19,144 nucleotides of DNA, taken from the NCBI GenBank assembly GCA_027575805.1, contig JANBPU010000294.1, positions 1 through 19,144 of the forward strand, written 5' to 3'. The stretch comes from Mycoemilia scoparia (Eukaryota; Kickxellomycota; Kickxellomycetes; Kickxellales; Kickxellaceae). Made by a program: the position numbers and the translations under genes. Shown here in pieces: positions 1-8,932 of the stretch; position 1 is the stretch's first letter; every line of letters begins with the position of its first letter. The notes beneath the pieces are model-generated. The model ran no database searches, was not told where the DNA came from, and saw nothing but the letters and a program-made list of their open reading frames with translations.

Positions 1-217
1 CAATAAGAGTTCCATCGTTGATTTGGACTGGAAGGATGTGCTGCTGCTGTTCAGTCGTCTCGCCATTTTTTCCAGAGTTGCTGTAAACCCTGGCATATGC
101 AGAGCGAATGATCGCTGCAACCCCTTCCAATCCTGGGTCATGACGAATTTCCAATGGGAAGTTGAGCACAGGGTCGGCCTGCAGTCCATCAACGTTGAGT
201 TCCTGTTGAAAGTCCAT
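1..217 (-). CDS. 5' end of an unrecognised protein-coding ORF, cut by the window edge
   Basis: On the minus strand an ATG at 217-215 opens a frame of 72 codons that reaches base 1 without a stop. The start context is good (A at -3, G at +4), and no in-frame ATG is seen in the roughly 45 bases upstream that I read. The peptide begins MDFQQELNVDGLQADPVL and has a Q-rich stretch (TTEQQQH) near residue 57. I see no signal peptide, membrane segment or family motif. GC is about 49% (107 of 217 bases counted), clearly above the AT-rich surroundings. That suggests real coding, and either a mobile element or a host gene with different base use. The family is unknown; a retroelement first ORF is possible but nothing seen proves it. 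Confidence 0.55.
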   Translation of the reverse strand, partial: MDFQQELNVDGLQADPVLNFPLEIRHDPGLEGVAAIIRSAYARVYSNSGKNGETTEQQQHILPVQINDGTLI

Positions 218-412
218 TGTGGGCGTAGTGGGTAAAGGATAGAGAATGGGAAAAGCGTGCGTAGGAAGTTACCAATCCTCAAGGGTTACAAGGAAATAAG
301 AACAGCAGTGAACAAGTTATTATTGTGGTAGTGACTGTGATGTCAGACTTAGTTGTGTGTGAGCTTAGAAACAAAGTGTTAAATTTTAGGTGGAACAGTG
401 GCTACCTTTTAT
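218..412. other. Upstream region of the left-edge ORF
   Basis: This is the presumed 5' leader and promoter side of the minus-strand ORF at the left edge. I see no second gene, no clear TATA box at a convincing distance and no LTR boundary. Confidence 0.3.
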
Positions 413-526
413 AGATGGCGGGTTCTTCGCTAAAAGGGAACAGAACACGGATACCCTCGTGCTTCCCTCTAAATCGGCCCATATCCTATACATTTTAGCT
501 GAGGTCTCAGTGATAATAGGCTGGTA
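413..526 (+). repeat. Dispersed repeat family 2, copy A (partial)
   Basis: This segment aligns with 3121-3260 on the same strand. Both begin AGATGGC. Both carry a shared block (here TACCCTCGTGCTTCCC, there TACCCTCATGCCTCCA), followed by a shared CGGCCCATA/TGGCCCATA and TACATTTTAG. The homology ends near GGCTGGTA/TTTTGGTA. I see no coding capacity. It is an old, diverged copy of an uncharacterised short interspersed or MITE-like element. Confidence 0.6.
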
Positions 527-659
527 TCCCAGGTAATATCCTAGTATCCATATAGAAGAAACAACATATACAGGCTATAAATAAAACAATAATCTTTCTA
601 TCTGGAGAGAGCAACATTTACAATAAAAATCTTCAATATCAATTCATAAATTTTTTTGT

Positions 660-735
660 AGATGGCGTGACTGCTTTCATTTGATTAAATATAGCAATCA
701 GCTCCTTTTCATTGCTCTGGAAAAGCACGCCATCT
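660..735. repeat. 76-bp inverted-repeat mini-element
   Basis: A perfect 10-bp terminal inverted repeat, AGATGGCGTG (660-669) and CACGCCATCT (726-735), brackets 56 bp. The arms stay partly complementary further in (GCTTTC against GGAAAAGC). It looks like a very short non-autonomous transposon or an RNA hairpin. Its AGATGGC end is the same as the first bases of dispersed repeat family 2, so it may be an internally deleted member. No other copy of this exact form was noticed. Confidence 0.45.
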
Positions 736-969
736 CAACTGGAAATCAAGCATTGGTATGGTACAACAGCTCACGAATTTACCAAACCTTAGCTGCTATG
801 GTTTTAGAGGTCAAAAGATACGATGAGATAATCCAATAGCCATAATAACTAAAATTTTATAAAAATTCAAATCAACTGGCCCAGTTTTAACAAAAATATT
901 ACAAATGATGCAAAATGCTGTGTTTATAGAATTTTTTATTATACAATTTACGCAAAAGGAATAAACTAG

Positions 970-1090
970 TAAGTGGGTAATGATTTTTGAAGAGTAAACT
1001 TTGGTGGGCAACGAATATGGGGACAGCAATCACAACCAAATGGATGTCCAGTTTTGCTAACATTCACTCTTTAATAACAATCGCACATGT
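970..1090. mobile_element. MITE-like element family 1, copy A
   Basis: About 120 bp with imperfect terminal inverted repeats: left end GTGGGTAATGATTTTTGAAG, right end the diverged complement around 1062-1088. The core CCAAATGGATGTCCAGTT is identical to that in the copy at 1270-1389. There is no ORF. This is the most decayed of three copies in the window. The structure fits a non-autonomous DNA transposon; which superfamily is not determined. Confidence 0.6.
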
Positions 1091-1269
1091 ATTTGATCAC
1101 TAATGAAATTTCACCAGTTGATACACATTTTTGTGTCTAATTGCTTTATAGCCTGATTAATAATTTATACAAGGCTGATCATAGATACGTTGAAATGAAT
1201 ATCCAATGACTATGGTGATAAATCAAGTCTTGACTAACATGACAAGATGGATTCCAAACAAATCTCACC

Positions 1270-1389
1270 ATATGGATCATAATTTTTGAAGGGTGAATTT
1301 TGGGGACCAGTGATTATAGGGGAATCCCAGCCAAATGGATGTCCAGTTGTACTAGTGAACTTTCACCCTTCAAAAATCATCTCCCATAT
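1270..1389. mobile_element. MITE-like element family 1, copy B (best preserved)
   Basis: About 120 bp. The left end ATTTTTGAAGGGTGAA (1282-1297) and the right end TTCACCCTTCAAAAAT form near-perfect terminal inverted repeats that extend outwards to ATATGG (1270-1275) and CCATAT (1384-1389). The core GATTATAGGGG plus GCCAAATGGATGTCCAGTT is shared with the other copies. The outermost bases would allow a TA target duplication, as in Tc1/mariner-type MITEs, but the flanks are too AT-rich to be sure. It has no coding capacity. Confidence 0.7.
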
Positions 1390-1401
1390 AATTATCCAAA
1401 G

Positions 1402-1426
1402 TATATATATATATATATATATATAT
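1402..1426. repeat. (TA)n microsatellite
   Basis: An uninterrupted TA dinucleotide tract, self-complementary, just downstream of the LSM12-like stop codon (gene on the minus strand). Confidence 0.95.
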
Positions 1427-1504
1427 TCAAAAATATAATAATATAAAAATAAAACCTAGGTAGATAATCAAATATACATAGGCTTATAATAAAATTGGCA
1501 GTAG

Positions 1505-2805
1505 TTATACACTGAGTCTATCACGTTCACCTTGCAAAACCTTTTTGACTCGTTCCAAAGTATACTCAGAAGCAGTGTCCTTGAGTTTAGTACAATTTGA
1601 TTGGTGGTAAGGCGACTCAATGACAATCTCGTCCAAAACTATAATCTTGGTTTTATCCCATCGACATGGCAAGCTAGAGAAACATTGCAAATCAAATAGA
1701 TAAGTTATATATACACACATGGGCAAGTATAACAAAACTATTGTTATGTAAATAAACATGTATGTGGATTAGAGAAAAGGAAGGGGAGAGAGAGAGAAAT
1801 GTAGACTTACGTTTTACTTAAGGCGTCAAATATCATTTGTGCAATTTTACTAACGCCAACACCAATCCGACTGCACTTGATATGAGCATCACGAAGAGCA
1901 ATTCGATGCTTGTGGTTGAAAATATAGCTTGGATCGATGGGCTTCAAAGGAGCGCTGATCGCTTTGATAGCAGGAGGAACATTATCATCATTGCTGTTGG
2001 AAGAAGATTCTTTGTTGTTTGAATCAGTGACATCTGCTGCTGCTGTTGTTGTTAAGGAAGACGCTGCAGAAATGACTTTGATAGAATCAATGTGTCGGGT
2101 AAGAATGATATCGACTTTAGAAAGACTATTGTTATTAGTGGAAGTTGTTGATGCCAAAGATGGTGATGGTGATGATGATGACGACGATGGTGAGCTGATC
2201 AAGCAAATGCAACCAGATACAGGATCGAATGTAAATATTTTGCCACTATATACCAAACTGCCATCACCATTGCCGCCGTTGTTGTTGGCCGACTGGCTAT
2301 TGGCAATGTTAAGTTGATTCGAACCGGGCTTTTGATCTTTGCTGTTTAGCGGAGAGGATAAGATGGGATGGGTCTTGATTTCTACGTCCAATCCGATCAA
2401 CTTCTCCAAGATATTGGAAATATTGTTAACAGAAACGGCGGATGCAGTGGTAGTGGCAGAATTATTATTTGCCAATATCGTAGATGAAGTCTTGTTTCCA
2501 GACTTGCTATTGTTATTGTTATTATTATTGTTTTGCTTATTCTTGGAATTATTTCCATTGCTACTACCACCAGCACCTCCGCCATTATTATTTTTCTGAG
2601 TAGATTCGGTTTGTTCTTTGTTGGACCTTTGGGCCGGTGCAGTTGGTTTAGACTGCTGTTGTTGCTGCTGCTGTGGCGAAAGCTTGCTGGAATCTACCGA
2701 TTTGGTCTTTGTAGATTCATTGACATTCTTGTTGGCATTATTATTGCTATTATTGGGCTTGTTGGCGGAACTAAGATGGCGAGTAGCAGCAGCACGGTAA
2801 TCCAT
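1505..2805 (-). CDS. LSM12: LSM12-type protein: Q/N-rich leader, Lsm domain, anticodon-binding-like (AD) domain
   Basis: Two exons on the minus strand: exon 1 at 2805-1811 and exon 2 at 1673-1505, with a 137-nt intron (donor GTAAGT at 1810, acceptor CTCTAG ending at 1674). The product is 387 residues. Residues 1-125 are low complexity: a poly-Q run at 45-51 and poly-N runs around 72-99. The Lsm-like part (about 126-246) is recognisable as a first segment (ILEKLIGLDVEIKT), YSGKIFTFDPVSGCICLISS at 186-205 and KVDIILTRHIDSIKVIS at 230-246, separated by S/N-rich insertions. The C-terminal AD domain (about 286-380) contains KIIVLDEIVIESPY and NCTKLKD after the intron, matching metazoan LSM12 (KNIVVMEEVVITPPY). 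LSM12 proteins bind RNA and partner ataxin-2/Pbp1 in translation and mRNA control. Human LSM12 is about 195 residues and lacks such a leader. The family call rests on the AD domain and is strong; the exact function in this organism is inferred. Confidence 0.87.
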
Positions 2806-3120
2806 AGAATAAATTTAATAGAAGCTGTTTGATTTTAACAAAGGTTATTTGTGTTTGTGGTAGTACTGACAAAAGAAGATATTATTGTTGACAATTACAA
2901 GGGAAATTAGCAACCTGAATGGCAGAGATTGGTGTTGAAGATACTGGAATTCTGGCTATTGTCGATAGTAAAGTTACTGCTATTCAATGCTTATGGGTTT
3001 TAGAAATGATAAAGTTAGAAAACCGTGATTTTGGCCCATGCAGAGTAGTAATAAGGTGACTTGATCAAACTGTGATTTGGGTAGCAGCTACTTAAGGAAA
3101 TAGACACGCTTTCAAAGATC
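2806..3120. promoter_or_regulatory. Presumed promoter and 5' leader region of the LSM12-type gene
   Basis: This is the non-coding stretch upstream of the minus-strand start at 2805. I see no convincing TATA box or other named motif. It is included only because of its position. Confidence 0.3.
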
Positions 3121-3360
3121 AGATGGCAAAATTCCACTAATGACCAAATAACAGGCTCTCCATCCAAAGTGAAAAATCCTGTACCCTCATGCCTCCAGCA
3201 AATTTGGCCCATACCATAAGCCATACATTTTAGGCTGATATTGGAGAGATTATTTTGGTACACAATTAAAAAAGACTCTATCAAATGTATGGCGGGTAGA
3301 AATGGGCCCTCGGGTTTTAACTCGATTACCAATCATTTGATATATGCAACTTCTGGGAAA
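3121..3360 (+). repeat. Dispersed repeat family 2, copy B (longest)
   Basis: The left half (3121-3260) matches 413-526 on the same strand. The start (GATGGCAAAATT) and the right part (3280-3355, with TCAAATGTATG and CATTTGATATATGCAACT) match 16955-16853 on the opposite strand. The three pieces together define one element of at least 240 bp. No ORF makes sense across it, so it is probably non-autonomous. Confidence 0.6.
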
Positions 3361-3659
3361 CCATTTTGCCCAAGGCCTTGTGAACTCTGGCCGAATTATC
3401 ATTTTAATGAGAAAACAACACATGTGGCATATCTAACCACTAGCACCATTCACAATGGAACACAGTAAACAATAAACAGCCATTTTTAGTATGATGCTTA
3501 GCACTCTTAAATTTAGCATAAGCTTTATTTGGAGCCCATAGTTGTTATCAACTAGACAGCCATCTTTTTATCAGCAAACAATAATAATCCGCAATCTACA
3601 TACACACTCATCATTTATTCATAATATTATATACCACCCCTCAAGAATACCCACATAAA
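3361..3659. other. Non-coding stretch upstream of the Gag-like ORF
   Basis: It is AT-rich, with a TATA-like TTATATA at about 3628-3634. That is only about 26 bases before the ATG at 3660, which would leave almost no leader. No repeat arms or LTR were recognised. Confidence 0.3.
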
Positions 3660-4178
3660 ATGTCTCAAAACACCTCTTCAGTGCCCTTTATTTCACAATA
3701 CTCAGATGATAAAAATGGAGATCTGTGGCGCATGATAATGGCTCTTAATGAAAAAATTCTAAAGCTATATGGTGAATATGATTACCCCAATGATGATGAT
3801 GATGTTGATTATGATGACTTTGCCCAAGATATTTATCATCAACGGCAGGAAACATACCAAGATCTTGAGAGCATAGTCGAAATTTGGAAAGATATCAAAT
3901 CCCGAATTAATGAAAAACAACCTTACAAATTGAATCAAACCCAATATCACAATGCAATTACTACATTTGCACAATATCCAGATGAATCTTATGTAGATTT
4001 CTTTGAAAGATATGTGGCATTGTGTAAGCGTGCTCCATACAGAGAGACCGAAAGACAAAGAAACTGTAGATTCATGTCTAGAATTCCCCAAGAGTATAGC
4101 GATATGTTTTTTGAAAGAAACAATAGGATTGCAAACTATAATGTAAAGGGATTTCTTAAATGGCTTGATCGTCAATGA
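3660..4178 (+). CDS. Gag-like protein of 172 residues (possible retroelement capsid remnant or solo gag)
   Basis: An intact single-exon ORF with an ATG start. The N-terminal 40 residues are helical-looking. An acidic stretch follows at 39-57 (four consecutive D, then DVDYDDF). A C-terminal region at about 92-172 has the spacing of Ty3-type Gag capsid sequences: a helix, then YPDESYVDFFERYVALC (106-122), then RQRNCRFMSRIPQEYSDMFF, then a last helix (KGFLKWLD). There is no CCHC zinc knuckle, protease or polymerase after the stop, so it is either truncated or a standalone gag. The downstream decayed copy at 4200-4645 shows that this protein sequence was duplicated. That copy keeps protein-level similarity past the point where this ORF stops, so the ORF may itself be shortened. 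The Gag assignment is inference from pattern; a lineage-specific unknown protein is the alternative. Confidence 0.5.
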   Translation: MSQNTSSVPFISQYSDDKNGDLWRMIMALNEKILKLYGEYDYPNDDDDVDYDDFAQDIYHQRQETYQDLESIVEIWKDIKSRINEKQPYKLNQTQYHNAITTFAQYPDESYVDFFERYVALCKRAPYRETERQRNCRFMSRIPQEYSDMFFERNNRIANYNVKGFLKWLDRQ

Positions 4179-4199
4179 TTTATTTTTGCTGGAGGAGAT

Positions 4200-4645
4200 A
4201 CGCTCCTATACCCAATCAATACTCATGATAGATTTTTTCAAATAACACGACTTCATTTGTTGAAAATCTACTAAGATTAAATATTATTAGCTCCAAACCA
4301 CAATCCAATAACACTAATTCGAGGCTAGTATAAATCATTCATACAATCTGAATATCAAAGAAATACAAGACTCCTGTCTATAATGCCCAAGCACTACAGA
4401 AGGATGTACTTTGAAAAAATTGTAAACTCCATAGTGCTATAATGTAAGAGGATTTGGCAAATTGATAGATAGCCCCGCTAGTTCTCACTTGAAGATGATA
4501 TCTGTAACCTTAGTTTGTGCAATAAGCAGAGGTTCCAAAGATTATGATTGGATATACCAAGTCGGTGTTCCCTTGGTTGAATGAAGAAAAGATCAAGGTA
4601 ATGCTAATAACAATCCAAGACATAATTTAGCTTTTTGAATTGAGA
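4200..4645 (+). pseudogene. Decayed tandem copy of the Gag-like ORF
   Basis: The translated fragment QRNTRLLSIMPKHYRRMYFE (from about 4357) matches QRNCRFMSRIPQEYSDMFFE of the intact ORF at 3660-4178. After a frameshift near 4438, YNVRGFGKLID matches YNVKGFLKWLD. Earlier, bases 4222-4270 resemble the segment encoding YVDFFERYVALC but contain stops. After the match the shifted frame stays open to about 4575 (…GSKDYDWIYQVGVPLVE), then after a stop runs through another 18 or so codons. The copy is broken by at least one frameshift and several stops. It is a pseudogene from local duplication or from a second insertion of the same element. Confidence 0.65.
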
Positions 4646-4741
4646 TCTATTCCCTATCGATTAATTAGTGAAGAATATACCAAACAAAACCATTAATTTT
4701 GCTTCAGTAATAATATGCTTTGCTCAACAAACCAATGTATG

Positions 4742-4774
4742 TATATATATATATATATATGTGTGTGCGTGTGT
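4742..4774. repeat. Compound (TA)n(GT)n microsatellite
   Basis: A TA tract at 4742-4760 runs directly into a GT-rich tract to 4774. Confidence 0.95.
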
Positions 4775-5020
4775 ATAAACTCAAATTTATCTTATATATC
4801 TTTATACAACTTTAAAATTTGAATTATTTGTATACTCGCCCATTAATATTAAATAACACACACACATACTATCAATAAATTCATGAAAAATAAAATAAAC
4901 TATTTCACATGGTAGCGAGTACTATTTTTAACAAACAAAAATGCTAGAGTTAGTAATTTTTTGGGTTAGATTATCACACTTGAATAAAATCACAATTCAC
5001 CCACTTCTTTTACTGATCTA

Positions 5021-5039
5021 TTATTATTATTATTATTAT
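5021..5039. repeat. (ATT)n microsatellite
   Basis: A perfect trinucleotide tract followed by degenerate TTG/TTA repeats. Confidence 0.9.
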
Positions 5040-6329
5040 CACTATCATTGTTATTGTTGTTGTTGACTTGTCTTTATGGATTCGTATCTACAAAAGAGGA
5101 TCTGGATAGAGTTCTTTATTACTATTACTATTACGATTACTATTCATGTGACCAAGTATTAGCAGTAAATTCAAAAGAATCAAGAATTCTAAATCTCTAT
5201 TGTTGTTTTTTTTTGGATTTTCAAAATCTATCTATCTATAAAATAATTTTGACCTGTATTTCCACTTTCTCTCTCTTTCTCTAAAAATAACATCAATTTC
5301 CATATACGATTTTTTGGGGGGATAAAAGAAGAAGAAGAATAAGGAGCAGTAACAAGTTGAGATTTTGAAAAACACTTTAATAAAATGTAAATCAGAAAAA
5401 AAGCCAGATATACATATTATTTAAATGGAAAATTTTGAGAGCAAAATCATGGTATATTGTTTGACATTGGATTTTCTGTTTTCTGTGAATGCTACATTTG
5501 TGAATAGTTTAAACAAAGGTATTAAGAATTTTAAAATTACAATTACAAAATCATGGTCGCTGTTGTTGTTTTAATTGATGTATGTAGTAGTCGCTAATCA
5601 ATAAAAACAACACAGTAAGCCTAGGTATGATATAAAGGGATATAATGTTACCAATATATTGAGACAAATCCCCATTCATTAACATCAACAATGATAGTGG
5701 TGGTGGTAGTAGTAGCAGTATATTATTGAAAATTCTAATAGAAAGTCTACTATATGCTGGATTGTTTTTTGACCCGGATTAGGAAAGTTGTCGGTTGTTT
5801 AATGTTACGAGTGTTATTTACAAAATAGAGTTAATAACTCCCAAGTGATAGTTGTTTCTGTGATAGCAATTGTAGTTTATGATATAATGATTATACAATA
5901 GCGGTTTAATCAAATGTGGTTGTATAATTAGCTTGAACCCAATTCTTTTCCAAAAAAATAATCTCTAAATGCAATCTCAAGTTGCTGAGTTAGCCAACAA
6001 AATTGAAAGATATCGAGAAGGATGGTCCAAGTTGATAATCATTTTAATATTAAGAAATTGTGAAATTAAAATCAAAAAGCCAAAAATTATGTGTAGGTTG
6101 AGATGGGGAAAGGATTAGTATAGACTAAATTTATATTATGGTACGCTTTTTATGGCTGTGGTCTTGAAATATCTGTACTTAATATTCTTGGCATTATAAC
6201 CAAATATAGCATTACGATAGTCTTTACATCTCTTTATAATGAATGGCTTGGTCCAATCCAGAAACCATTAAATAAATGTGTATGGTTTTGACTTAAGTAT
6301 ATGAACCAACGGTCTTCCTCATACCCCAA

Positions 6330-7591
6330 CACCTTGTGATAATTATTACGACTGCAGACATAAATATGGATATGCCAAACTTTCAGCACAAAACAATATT
6401 TATACAAGCCATGTTACACATATAAACCCTTGAAGCGTTTATATAACCTCTCACCACAGTGTATCTCAGCTAGCATAGCTGATATAGAGTTGCTTTAATA
6501 TGTGGTTTACAGGAATCTATGTATAAATACATTTTCACAACCATCCAATCACCCAATTTTGCAGATTTAGAACACAAAAACTGAAATACCACACATTTCT
6601 GAATACTAGTCCAAGAATATTACAAATCCGACCATAGAGACAGCAGTAGCAACCATAACTAGACAATCAAGATACGATCGGATGGCGTACATTTAACGCA
6701 ACCGCAAAAACAACTTTTCAAGGAAACCACAGCTATAATGTTGATATTATTTGGAATGACCAGGATGTACTCTTGTGTTATTCTAATTCCCCTTCTTGTA
6801 TATTCTTTGTGGATTTTTTTTTCATATGGGAACGTTTTGAATCTTTACCAATGTTGGGAAAGCGAAAAAAGCAATGATGAAGGGGAAGGCAAGTTGGGAA
6901 TAGTATTGTTTACATGTTTCAAAAAGAATATCCTAAGCTGGTTTATTTTAGAAGATCATTAAACACAACATCGATCAAGCACACTAATACATTCATTCGC
7001 AAAAAGCTGCAAATTCAAAGAGAATGCATGTAAGCTGCGCAATACCTTGAACACCATCATCATTACCCTCAAGACTTGAAGAACTGTTTCAACAAGTTAG
7101 AGCAAATGAATCGAATCGAATCAAATCGGGAGAGAGATCTGCTTCAAATAGCCATGGATGTATATATTGTCAAATGTATCTCTATTTACCCCCATTATGA
7201 TATCAATAATACAGATATTTATGGCTATGCATTTGGCACTATATGGTCAAAGTTCATAAGGCTTCAGATAAAAAGGGCTCTCAGGAGTAGTTGCATATGA
7301 GATGGCTGGCGATTGGAACAAAACCTGAGGATTCATCTCTACCTACAACATGCTTGGATCCCAAGTGAAGTCTTTCCATATACAGAGTACATCTCTGAAA
7401 ACTCTACAAATATATTCGACTGTGTATCTTTATATAAATCCATATTACTACTATTGTTGGGGGTGAGAACAAAACATGTCTATATACATAATAGTGCTAA
7501 AAAATTCTACAATTGCGCGCATGATTTAACTCAAGTCTTTTTCCGCTTTGTATATAACTTTCTGTTAGCACTTTCAGCTTTGTTGACTTAA
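6330..7591 (+). pseudogene. Decayed coding region of unknown family
   Basis: One reading frame (codons starting at positions such as 6659, 7034 and 7313) runs from 6659 to 7591, 311 codons, with only four internal stops (6875, 6878, 7031 and 7298). About twenty would be expected in non-coding DNA this AT-rich. The translated pieces are protein-like and not low complexity, for example RGRQVGNSIVYMFQKEYPKL, NCFNKLEQMNRIESNRERDL and EQNLRIHLYLQHAWIPSEVF. Upstream (about 6330-6658) plausible coding switches frame, which suggests frameshifts. There is no intact start and no recognisable domain. It could be an old mobile-element ORF or a dead host gene. I do not recognise the family. Confidence 0.42.
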
Positions 7592-8009
7592 TGTTTAAGG
7601 AGAAGCGAGATATAAATGCAAGTAATAAAATGTCAAAGACCTTGAGTAATAATTGCAACATGTTGTCTGTGTATACAGAAGCATATATATTTAAAGAGAT
7701 GGTCATTGTCTGTCTGTCTGTCTATCTGTGAGTAAAGACTGGACAATATTATATTTGGGTTACACAACATCTGAACTTGTTTTCCAAAAATATATATACA
7801 TCTAGATTGTTGGCGCTCACACTTTCTAGAGTGGTGTTTGACTTGTTTATTGACAAATTTCTTTGAATAATAGCTAATCCACAATTAGAAAGTTTTACCT
7901 CGAAATCTTCTCATGCACAAATAGCCTGTTTTGAGTTTTATATGCACGTTTGTGTTTACATTAGTACATCGCTTGTATATATTTTTTTCTAGCCAATCGT
8001 AGGTTTACC

Positions 8010-8052
8010 CTTTTCTTTTCTTTCTTTCTCTCTCTCTCTCTTTCTTTCTTTC
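8010..8052. repeat. CT/TTTC-rich pyrimidine tract
   Basis: About 43 bases of almost pure pyrimidine with a (CT)n core, ending at CAG. It resembles an extended polypyrimidine tract, but no exon follows. Confidence 0.9.
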
Positions 8053-8143
8053 AGTGTACAATTTTCAGATGATGTCCTTTTAATCTTTAGACAGCGTGTT
8101 TATGGATAAAGATGTAGACCAAGTAACACAAAGTTATTCCAAA

Positions 8144-8170
8144 GTGTGTGTGTGTGTGTGTGTGTGTGTG
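8144..8170. repeat. (GT)n microsatellite
   Basis: A perfect GT tract of about 13 units. Confidence 0.95.
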
Positions 8171-8214
8171 AGCGTGGGACCGCTTTAATGTACTTTTTAG
8201 TGGACATGGTTCTC

Positions 8215-8238
8215 ATATATATATATATATATATATAT
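8215..8238. repeat. (AT)n microsatellite
   Basis: A perfect, self-complementary AT tract of 12 units. Confidence 0.95.
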
Positions 8239-8441
8239 TTTAGAATCTAAACTTGACAATGCAAATGCGCAGATACCTTTTATAGGGTTAGATTTTATTC
8301 AACAAAGACCATGAGAATAATAATTATACAACAATAGATGTAAACATCAAACTTTTAAAGTAATATATACTCACAAGGAGCTAGGGTAGGAGTTAGATAA
8401 ATATGGATCTCATTACAAAATTGAATAGAACAAAATCAGTT

Positions 8442-8470
8442 AATCAATCAATCAATCAATCAATCAATCA
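8442..8470. repeat. (AATC)n microsatellite
   Basis: Seven tandem AATC units. Confidence 0.95.
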
Positions 8471-8912
8471 CCTATTGGAAGTCAAAGCGAACTTGACATT
8501 TTTGGCGATGATTTACCTATTGATATCATATATTTGGATACAAAAGGCTGCAAGCAATAAGTAAACCATATATAGACATCCATGCCTTTAATAGATATTT
8601 ACTAGGCGACATTCTATCATTCTATGTTATACATTAATAGATCTCTTGAAAATGCAAGATAAATCGATATGAGGGGTTGCTCCATACGGTCTGTGGGAAC
8701 TTACTCGGTGCCAGGTCTTTGAGTTTAATTTAAACAAATAGGTGTGATCTCAACAGCTTTAATTTACCTATTTACTCCTTTTTTTGAACGCAACTTAAAG
8801 GCAGATCTCCATAGCCTACAAAGAGCTGGAAAAGAGCTTGAACGCTGAATTGGTTTTTCAAAACGTTTTCAATACAAGAATGAATAGCCAAATAAGAACA
8901 AATCCCACACTG

Positions 8913-8932
8913 ATATATATATATATATATAT
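8913..8932. repeat. (AT)n microsatellite
   Basis: A perfect, self-complementary AT tract of 10 units. Confidence 0.95.

Larger units (their letters stand above)
4646..6330. other. AT-rich intergenic DNA with microsatellites
   Basis: I find no supportable gene here. It holds a (TA)n tract at 4742-4760 running straight into a GT-rich tract (4761-4774), an (ATT)n tract at 5021-5039, a purine-rich stretch near 5328-5347 and a GGT/AGT tract near 5698-5720. The short open frames are of chance length for this base composition. Confidence 0.5.

Noticed and set aside
2316..2325. Reverse B-box-like GATTCGAACC
   Set aside because: It lies inside the LSM12 coding exon and no cloverleaf can be drawn around it.
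1837..2832. Several plus-strand open frames of 60-126 codons inside the LSM12-type gene
   Set aside because: They are antisense shadows of the Q/N- and S-rich exon (runs of L, I and A from complementary repeats) and have no independent support.
3015..3332. Minus-strand open frame of 105 codons
   Set aside because: It lies mostly across a dispersed repeat copy, has no motif, and its length is near chance.
3765..4175. Minus-strand open frame of 136 codons
   Set aside because: It is antisense to the Gag-like ORF, whose protein sequence is supported by a related decayed copy in the plus orientation.
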